From assembly GCA_001643675.2 (NCBI GenBank), contig LSRY02000049.1:124001-188000 (forward strand): a stretch of DNA of 64,000 bases, given 5' to 3'. Position numbers and translations under genes: made by a program. The notes beneath the pieces are model-generated. The model searched no databases and had not been told where the DNA came from. It saw nothing but the letters and a program-made list of their open reading frames with translations. The DNA comes from Monocercomonoides exilis. Taxonomy: Eukaryota; Preaxostyla; Oxymonadida; Polymastigidae. Shown in pieces: positions 56,029 to 64,000 of this stretch (position 1 is its first letter; each line of letters begins with the position of its first letter).

Positions 56029-57035
56029 ATGGTATGATTTTTTAAATCAGAATTATTGTAAAACTTTTAACATACTTATTTCTATTTCAAAAATATGATT
56101 GACTTTGCGTTTTTTTTACAATGATGTTTAGCTTAAATTGAAAGAATTGGCAGAAAAGAGAAGAAGAGAAAGAGAGAAAGAAGCTGAAGGAGGCGCATCT
56201 TCTAGCGACGATTCAACAAAAAAACGTGCTGTTTCACCTCGATCACTCGTTCTTTCAACAGGTTTTTTTTCCTACCAGTTTTAAATTGAATCAATTTTTG
56301 TTCCAAGATATTAACTCATTACAGTTGCCAACATCATTCAAAATGAGAGTTTGACGCACATTTAAATTATGTATTTTCATTAAATGTTTTGCTTTTGACA
56401 TATTCAGTTCCCAGATCCTTCAAGCATTCGAGAATTAGAATTCATTATCACTCCTGAAGGAGGAATGTGGCAAGGCGGATCTTTTCTATTTCATTTAACT
56501 TTCCCAGCTGTATGCCTTTGGAGTATTTTTTAAAAAAAATTCATGAGAAAATTATGAATTTTTTAATAGAATTATCCTAACTCTCCACCAAAAACAAAAT
56601 GCATGACAAAAATTTATCATCCAAACATTGATTACGATGGAAACGTTTGCTTGAATGTTCTTCGCGATGCTGAATGGACTTCTGCAATGAACATTGAGCA
56701 AGTTGTTTGTGGACTTTCATTTTTGTTCTATGAACCAAATCCAGCTGATCCATTGAACAAAGAAGCAGCAGCTTTGATGGGACGTGACATTGAACTGTTT
56801 AAGAGGAAGATTAAGGATACATATAGAGGCGGATATGTTGATGGGTTTGAGATAATTTGCGAATTTTTAAAAAATTTTATCATTAATTCACTTATTTTTG
56901 TGAAATAAAAAATGTTCTTTATTTATTTTAAGTGTAACTTACGAAAGACAGCCCATTCAGTTTGCAGTTCCATCTTCTGGTGCATCTTCTTCCAGTGTCC
57001 CATCATCGAGTACACAACCAAGCACAAGGAAATAA
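56029..57035 (+). CDS. UBC12: UBC12-type NEDD8-conjugating E2 enzyme
   Basis: E2 that carries NEDD8 to cullins. Six exons join in frame to 217 residues: 56029-56031 (just ATG), 56132-56261, 56308-56348, 56408-56509, 56570-56844 and 56933-57035. The N-terminal tail MLKLKELAEKRRR resembles the Ubc12 extension that docks on the NEDD8 E1. The UBC fold shows DINSLQLPTSF, FPDPSSIRELEFIITPEGG and NYPNSPPKTKC; the active site is IYHPNIDYDGNVCLNVLRD with catalytic C119, followed by LFYEPNPADPLNKEAA and YRGGYV. This combination separates Ubc12 from ordinary ubiquitin E2s. A Ser-rich C-terminal extension is lineage-specific. The start is placed at 56029 because it is the only ATG that joins in frame to exon 2; there is no in-frame ATG at the beginning of exon 2. 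Confidence 0.9.
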
Positions 57036-57198
57036 ATTGTGAATGATTAATAATAAATTATTTATTGAATAACTCGATGCATTAAAATAATTTAAAGATT
57101 TATTGCTATTTTGGCATATCTTTCCCATAGTTATTTTATATAAACTTTTTATTACTCAAAATTTCAGATAATAAAGAAAATTTTGAATTTTTTCTGAA

Positions 57199-58605
57199 AT
57201 GGATGAATTGCATAATAATATAGAAAAGAAGAATGAAGGAATATTTACGGATTTTCATCCATTAAAAGAAAAAAAACATAAAAAGAAAAAGCATCATCAC
57301 AAAGATTCAAAAAGTGAAAAAAAACACAGATCTTCAAAAAATCATAAGAAACGCATGCTTGACGAAGATTCAAAAGAAAGTTCAAGCGATTCGACTGAAG
57401 AAGATGAGAAAATATCAGAAAGAAATAACTCGTCAGATTTGGGCACCGAAAGAAACGAAGACTCGCAAAAAGCACCTAAAACAATCCACGTTCATCACAA
57501 AAAATCACATGCTTCAGAAAAAAATGATGAACAGATGCAAAAAGTGAAGAAAATAAAATATATCGAATACTCAAGCTCCGAATCAGACTCATCAAGCTCT
57601 GATAGTTCTTCAGATGAAACATCGGACAGCACGAAGCAATTGAACCCAGACATGAAATCAGATTCTAAGGCTTCAGATGAACCAACTTCAGCTTTTTTGT
57701 GTACAAAAGGAGAAATAAATAGTGGAGATAAATTAAGACAGATCCATATTTCAGGGATTTCATTCAACACAACTAAGTCATCAATAATTTCTTTTTTGAG
57801 TCAGTTTGGCAAAATAAGGTATGCACTTTTTTTGAGCTTTAATATTGAAAACATATTTTCCAATTCTTTATAATTTTTCGAACATTTTTTCAGTCGGATT
57901 TTTCTTCCAACAAAAGGTGACGGTAGAATGCTCGGTTATTTGTTTTGTGAATATGAAGATGAAAAATCAGTTGATAAAGCTGTTTCTTGCACGGGTCAAA
58001 TTCTTGATGAACGACCATTGAACATATCTCCTCGTCAGCAAAAAGCGCCACCTCCAGCAGTTATTGAAGTTTCGACTCCCGTCGAAGTGCAAGAGAAAAT
58101 CGAATTATCTCCGCTGCCATCACTATCACATCAAACAACAGCAACTCAGCCTCAAACAGCAAAAGGATCTTCGACACTGTACTTGGGGAATCTGCCTTAT
58201 GGAGCATCTGTCGATGCGCTGAAGGAGTTTTTGACTCCAATTTTAGTTGAATGTCCTTTTGTCCGCGTGAGAATCACAACAGAAAAAGACACGGGACGCT
58301 CAAAAGGCTATGGCTACGTAGATTTTGGGACAGTGGAAGAAGCAGAAACTGCATTTCATACACTTTCTGGACAAATATTCAGAGGAAGGGCACTAATAGT
58401 TGATTACACTGAAAGTAGAGAAAACAAACGAGGAACTAAAAAAAGTAACAACGCGTCATTTTCTCAGGGCAATGATCGCCAAAAACAAGCAAACAGCGGT
58501 AAGGAGCCATATAAGCCAAAATTCTTCAAGAAAAACTTCCAAAACGATGAAAATTCTGATGATTCTCGAAAAATTCACTGGAAAGCAAATCCTGAAGATT
58601 TATAA
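57199..58605 (+). CDS. Nucleolin/Nop-like protein with two RRM domains
   Basis: RNA-binding protein, probably nucleolar. Exons 57199-57818 and 57894-58605 join in phase 2 to 443 residues. The N-terminal half (1-185) is a low-complexity region of alternating basic (KKHKKKKHHHK) and acidic/serine blocks (SSSESDSSSSDSSSDE), the pattern of nucleolin-type and SR-like proteins. RRM1 (about 190-270) begins IHISGISFNTTKSSI and is split by the intron; its RNP1 is GYLFCEYED. RRM2 (about 298-376) is canonical, with TLYLGNLPYGASVDAL and KGYGYVDFGTVEEAETAF. A basic tail ends the protein, without the RGG repeats of classic nucleolin. The precise orthologue is uncertain. Confidence 0.82.
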
Positions 58606-58841
58606 GATATTATTTATTTATAAAAAAATATTCACTTCACAATTTTAAATGAAAATAATCAATAAAAGAAACAAAAATTCAATTTTGCATTATATTTTTT
58701 GAGAAAAATTCCCACTATTTTTATTACTATTTTTACATAATTTTTACAACATTTTAAAATTATTGCATACATGCTACGTCAACAGCCAGCATATGAGATA
58801 GTTTTGTCCTTATTTTGGTTGAGAATAATTACCATATATAC

Positions 58842-59553
58842 ATGATAAAGTCAACTCTTCCAGAGATATCTTTTGAAGAAGTTTCAAAGCATTCGACAGA
58901 TTCTGACCTTTGGTTTCCTCTTTTCTTATCAAAATAGTCTTCTTGACTTTCTTCTGTTTTTATGGTCATTTTGTTTATAGGGTTATTGTGAAAGGGATTG
59001 TCCTCGATGTGACAAATTTTAAGCACAGAGCTGGAAGAGCTCCTCTTCTAAAATCAGGTGGAAAAGATATAACAGAATCATTTAGTATGAAGAAGAGTTC
59101 ATAAGAAAATTATCATTTAAACAACTTGCAATTATTTTCTTCTTATCAACAGACAGATATCACGCATATGTAAATTGTGCTTTTTTACCAGGTGTCAAAG
59201 TTGTGGGTAAACTTCAAGGTTGCACATATAAATCAAACTTACTTCATCCTTCTTTACAAATGCCATTTCTTACAGGTGCAGTTACCTCACAATCAACATC
59301 TTCATTTTCATCATCATTGTTTGGTATGCCTATTATTGGTTCAGAGCCTGCTCCATCAATGCCATCTGCTCGCGCCTCTTCATTTCCACATCAGCCTTCT
59401 GTGTTCCAACCCATTTCACCACAACCTTCATCTACAGAAGCAAATACAAAAATGTCCAATTTTTCTTCGCTTTCAAAAGTTGATGAAAAGCCAAAAGAAG
59501 AGAGCACAACAAAACCATCAATCATTTCTCCAACAGACTTAACTTCTTCATAG
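58842..59553 (+). CDS. Cytochrome b5 domain protein
   Basis: Heme-binding-type protein. Exons 58842-58912, 58981-59096, 59153-59218 and 59276-59553 join in frame to 176 residues. The b5 domain occupies about 1-85: ISFEEVSKHSTDSDLW, VIVKGIVLDVTNFKH, GGKDITESF, then YHAYVN and VVGKLQG. The usual HPGG motif is replaced by HRAG (H39), and the second ligand is probably H66 in RYHAY, giving a slightly longer spacing than usual. The remainder (about 90-176) is a Ser/Pro-rich tail with no membrane anchor. An alternative first exon from ATG 58770 (MLRQQPAYEI) spliced at GTTTTG is also possible. Whether it binds heme cannot be told from sequence alone. Confidence 0.75.
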
Positions 59554-59749
59554 AATATTAAATCGACTTCTTTTTTTTTTGTCCATTAAATGTATGTCAA
59601 ATTTCAAATATGTATTATCCACACGACTGCGCATAAGTGAAGGATTATTTTGAAATCAAAGAAGTTGAAAGGCTTTTCTATACAAAAAAAAAAAACAGGA
59701 AAATGAAGATCATTGATGCCTACATAAAATTTTATTTTTGGATAGCTTA

Positions 59750-62298
59750 ATGATTTTATGCTTTATAGAATTGTTTTTAACAGTTTTTTCCTTTGGTTGT
59801 GAAAATATTGCAAACCATTCATTTCCTTCTGATATTAAAAATTGCTTGGAATCAATAATTGTTTGAATAAAGTTGCAATGTGTTTTTTATCTAATTTTTA
59901 CTATGTTAGATCACAGATGACGAAATTAACAATACAGTAGGCCTTACAAATCAATTTCTTGATAGTTATGTTCTTAAAGATTATTCTTTAAACCCACCAC
60001 CAATCTACGAATTAAATAAAGTGAATGTTACAGAACAATTAGAAAATATTTGGAAACCTATCCCTCAAAGAAAATATGAATACTACGAAAGAATAAGAAA
60101 TGCAGTTAAAAAGTTTCACGATCCTTTGACGAACTTTATTCCCCCATGTGCAAGTCTGTTTGTTTATGTTCTTCCAATAAATTTCGAAGCCATACACACC
60201 AATAACCAATCAAATGGAGAACCTTTTATTGTGGCCAAAAAAAACAATAATATGGATGCATTTAGTTATTATTATAGCAGCATTAAGAATGATGTATTTA
60301 TCAATAAAACAATAACAAAAATTTATTTAGATCCAGCTTCAGACAAATCTAACAGCGAAAGCGCTTTTCAGACAATATTTAGTTGGGCTAGAGACCAACG
60401 CTTATCGAGAGAACCATTAAATTCATTAAATCTTGCTCTTTCATATTATTTTTCGAATCGTCCGGGATCTCTTTTTGACATTCCGCTTAATGATAATATT
60501 ATTGTAACATACAAGGATGGATTGGCAGAGAGAAACGTTTCAATACCATTTTATTCGTATATGCTTCAAAATAATACCAAATTAAAAGATTATTGTGCTT
60601 TACGGAATGAAAAAACAGCAATTGACAATCAACATCTCAAGAGAATATCATCATCCCCTCTTCATTCAATCAATTATGAATCAAATAACTTTCATATTCC
60701 TCAACGTCAACAATCACCATTAGCATCTTCAGCTTCCTTCCCACCTAATAAGGTTACTGCAAACGAAGAAAGCAACATTGAACGGTTTGAGGAAGGATCC
60801 ATCAATTCACTGTACTTCAAGAAGGAACATATAGGAATGATTATCATCCGGTCGATGGCCCTTGAAGATTTAAGCGCATACGGGAAGACAATTTTTGACG
60901 GTGTCAATTTCCTGAAGCAGAAGAATGTCAGCAGAGCGATTATTGACATGCGGGGAAACCAGAACGGGAAAGTGGATATGGCGTCGCTCACATTCAAGTT
61001 CTTTTTCCCAGAGGCGTTTCCTTACTTTGGGAAGCTGGACATGGTGAAGACAAACGTTACGAAGGAGCTGACGAAAGTGATGCTCGCAGACTCGTTCACG
61101 ACGTTTGAGGACATCGACAGCTTTGAGCCGATAAAAGACTTGTATGGCGGGAAAACGGTGAAGAAAGAGAATTTAGATACGAATTGGACGCAGCCGTTCT
61201 ACAGGAACACAGAGAAGCTGTTTCTCTTTGGAGACTCGTCCCACAGAAAAGAATGGGAAGGGCATCAGCTGTTTGCGCCGGAGAATCTTGTTGTTGTGAG
61301 CGACGGGACAGCAGACTCTGGGGGAGCAGTGTTTATCAAGCACGTCCGGGAAAAGAAGCTGGCGAAGATGGTGGGGCTGGGGTGGGCAGAGAAAATGAGG
61401 AAGGAAAACAAGATGAGTTCTGCATTTATGAGAATGGAAGCAGCAAATGATGGAAACAGAAATAACAGAGAAATAGACAAGAACGAAGGAAGAAGAGAAG
61501 GAGAAGGAGAAGGACAAGGAAAAGGCGAAGAAGAAGAAGAAAGTGATTATCTGTTTAACTTGGCAATCGGGACAACAGGTGGCCAATTCAGTGCAGAGGC
61601 TATTCAAAGCTGGAGGGAGAATGGAGATGTGATTGTGGATAAAGACAAGCTGCCTGAGGGATATATGCGCAAATCGACTGATTTTCTGTTCTCTGTGCTG
61701 AACATGTGGTCCTTTGACCCGCAAAACAGTGAGCCCAAAATACTTGACTATGATTACCTGCCACCTGACGAGGCCATCAGCATCTTCCCGTCCAGCGAGC
61801 AATATTCTGAAGAGAGCCTGCAGAAGCTTGTTGACGCCATCGTCGAAAGGGGTGTGTTTGAGAAGTGCTACGAATGGCAGGTGCTTCCGGATGCAGATTG
61901 CGCTGCGCCGGATGGGAAGGAGAATGAGCTGTGGGGAAGGCCCTGTGTGAATGGAGCGTTTGACAAAGGGAGCTGCAAGTTCAGCAGGTGCAAGCGAGGG
62001 TATTATCTGAAGGACGGAAGCACGTGCACGGAGATTCCTCATTGGGAGTATGCAGAGAAACAGAAACAGAATCCTGAGGGCAAAAAGCACAACTACACGA
62101 TGCTTTTTGTTATTCTTGGTTCGAGCATTGCTTTGATATGTGTGGTGGCGGTGGGAGTGTGTCTGCTTGTTCGGCTGAAGCGGAAGAGAGCGCCGGCAGC
62201 CAACAAAAGTGTGTCTGAACAGGATGACATGTGGGACGAAGACTCAGAAGATGAGGAGCATCCGAGAGACAATTCGAGAGAGTCCAGATGGGATGGCA

Positions 62299-62330
<32 letters not shown>

Positions 62331-63073
62331 AGCAATGGATTTAATGATGATGATGATTACGATGATTACGATGATGATGATGATGATGCATACACACACA
62401 ACTACAGTGGAGAAGATGGGAATGCTGGGTATGACAGCGAGGGCATTGAGCTCCACCGGCGGAAGGGGAAGAAGAGGAGGAGGGTGACTGTGAGAGACCA
62501 GACAACAAATAGAGAGCGAATGAACGAGGCAGCATTCAGAACAAAGGGAAACATGAGTGGGAAGAAGAAGAAGAAGAAGAAGAAAAAGAAGAAGAATAAC
62601 ACTAACACTAACACTAACAATAGTAATAGAGTAGGCATACAGCCATTGCTGAAGGAAGGCACTGTGAAGAAGAGTGGGGCAGCTGGCAATGTTCTGCTTG
62701 CAGCTGATGGGATTGACACACAGCGAGTGATTGGCCTTACTCAGATTGCTTACAGCTTACCCGCATCTTCTTTGTCTGACTTGCAGTCTCTCTCTAATTT
62801 CTCTGCTTCTTCTGCTGTTTCTTCTCCTTCTCCTTCTTCTGCCACTCGACGCTCTCTTTCTCCTTCGTCTTCTGTTTCAGCTGGATCTTCCCTTTCCACT
62901 TCACATAACACAACTTTGTCTTCCTCTTCTCCCTCTTCTCCCTCTTCTTCTTCTTCTTCTTCTGTTTCCACATCGTGTGATGCGTCTGCTCTTTCCTCTC
63001 TCAACACACAAAACATGACATTCAGAACAATCACAACTGAAAGCGGAAAGCAGGTTGTTGTTGCAACAATTAT

Positions 63074-63105
<32 letters not shown>

Positions 63106-63173
63106 TAACAGTTGCACAGGAAAGTTCAAATAAAGAAGAAGTCGCTTCAACTACTCCTATCTCTGTTGAATGA
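59750..63173 (+). CDS. Type I membrane protein with an S41 peptidase-like ectodomain
   Basis: Exon 1 (59750-59860) encodes a signal peptide (MILCFIELFLTVFSFGC) and joins exon 2 (59910-63173) across a 49-bp intron, giving 1,124 residues. The ectodomain resembles the tail-specific/C-terminal processing protease (S41) fold: a helical N-terminal part (YERIRNAVKKFHDPLTNFI, then PPCASLFVYVLP), a strand AIIDMRGNQNGKVDM matching the 'DLRGN' block, and VVVSDGTADSGGAVF with S507 where the S41 nucleophile would lie. A Cys-rich segment (about 660-725) precedes one membrane helix (about 765-790, MLFVILGSSIALICVVAVGV), then a long cytoplasmic tail with poly-Asp, poly-Lys and poly-Ser tracts. S41-like membrane proteins are known from several protists; activity here is uncertain. 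Confidence 0.7.
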
Positions 63174-63419
63174 TGATGTACAAATGCGTTAATGCATTGC
63201 TATTTTTTGTTCAGCTTATTAATTTTTATATTTTGTTGTTATATATTTTTATGTTTCACAAAATATTATTTTTTTCAAAATTTTCTTTATAAAATTTAAT
63301 TTTTTAAATAGATATATTTTAATTTTTAAAAATTATAATTAAAAATTTTAAGTAGGAATGATTTAATTTTTCGATTCGAATAAAGGTTTATATCCCATTT
63401 TTAAAAGGGATCCAAAATA

Positions 63420-63940
63420 ATGTTGATTCTTCTTGACACTCCGGCAGGCTTTGGGCTTTACCAAATCGATGACAAAACGCAAATACAACAATTAAATGCT
63501 TCAAATATTAGTTCATTGTATGTAGAAATAAATTACAATTTTTATAACATAAATTTTTAAATGAAGATCAAAATTTGTCGGGTTCACCAAATTTGAGAAT
63601 ATGAACGATGCCCTTAGCGCAGCTACACACATCACAGAAGGTAAGCTGCCTTCACAATTGAAAAAGTTTTTGGAAGTTGAAGTGAAACAACATCATCTTA
63701 CTGGAGATCTTGGAGTTGCAGATCTTAGAATTGGAAGTGCAATAAAAAAGAAACTTGAAATCAACTGCGTTTTTGATAATGACTTGCTAGAGCTTATGAA
63801 GCTACTGAGAGGAGAGTTGGAAAAAGTTGTAAGTTCAGATGATCTGCGCAAAATGTCAATTGGTTTATCCCATTCCCTTTCCAGATTCAAGTTGAAGTTC
63901 TCACCAGAAAAAATTGATGTGATGATTGTGCAAGCTGTTG
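63420..63940 (+). CDS. NOP58: NOP58 box C/D snoRNP core protein (5' part, runs off the window)
   Basis: Core protein of box C/D snoRNPs that guide rRNA 2'-O-methylation with fibrillarin in the nucleolus. Exon 1 (63420-63517) starts MLILLDTPAGFGLYQI; exon 2 (63567-63940) continues KFVGFTKFENMNDALSAA, GVADLRIGSAIKKKLEINC, KMSIGLSHSLSRFKLKFSP and DVMIVQAV. These match the NOP58 N-terminal and helical domains. After the codon for V a GTTTGC donor opens an intron that continues past the window end, so the coiled coil and the Nop domain lie outside. The in-frame TAA at 63952 is intronic. The match to NOP58 rather than NOP56 rests on the N-terminus and the QLKKF region. Confidence 0.9.
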
Positions 63941-64000
63941 GTTTGCTTTATTAATCAAATTGCAATGTGGACAAAACTTCAAAATCTTCAAAAAATTGAA

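Overview
This window looks like nuclear DNA of a unicellular, intron-bearing eukaryote. It is AT-rich and uses the standard genetic code (TAA, TAG and TGA all end reconstructed genes). Introns are short, mostly about 35-160 bp, with 5' sites of the types GTTTGY, GTATG and GTGTG. Proteins are loaded with serine homopolymers. A degenerate beta-helix surface-protein fragment of the 'polymorphic outer membrane protein' style, together with poly-Ser and many small introns, fits a metamonad flagellate, perhaps an oxymonad (Preaxostyla). That placement is inference, not proven here. No bacterial, organellar, CRISPR, rRNA or tRNA features were seen.

Layout. Positions 1-12 kb are a transposon island: an apparently intact pogo/Tc1-type DD35D element (11-2050, TA target duplication), a 3.7-kb Mutator-like element with 358-bp inverted repeats and an 8-bp target duplication that carries host-like surface-protein fragments (2317-6020), a 427-bp MITE (6896-7322), an AAT microsatellite, and a second pogo/Tc1-type element killed by stop codons (9106-11300). 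From 12.6 to 41.9 kb lies a dense housekeeping block: an unrecognised multi-exon gene, TSR4/PDCD2 (ribosome assembly), two unrecognised genes, DDI1 (ubiquitin-linked retropepsin-like protease), a giant C2/EF-hand phosphatidylserine decarboxylase, WDR89, a Nup98-Nup96 precursor and a Rab GTPase. From 42,025 to 50,322 sits an 8.3-kb hAT transposon with a perfect 8-bp target duplication, a complete 907-aa transposase and about 4.5 kb of cargo that includes a frameshifted fragment of a host-like protein. From 52 to 64 kb there is an unrecognised gene, SERINC (9 exons), UBC12 (NEDD8 E2; first exon is just ATG), a nucleolin-like RRM protein, a cytochrome b5 domain protein, a type I membrane protein resembling S41 peptidases, and the 5' part of NOP58, which runs off the window.

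The housekeeping genes cover unrelated core processes: ubiquitin/NEDD8 signalling, ribosome and snoRNP assembly, nuclear transport, phospholipid synthesis and vesicle traffic. They are not an operon-like system, but several are packed head-to-head with 80-210 bp between start codons. The most unusual parts are two 'Pack'-type transposons carrying host gene fragments, a decarboxylase catalytic domain split by about 1,200 low-complexity residues, a probable GC-AG intron in DDI1, and the start-codon-only exon of UBC12. Exon joins were made by hand and checked by reading-frame arithmetic, not by transcripts.
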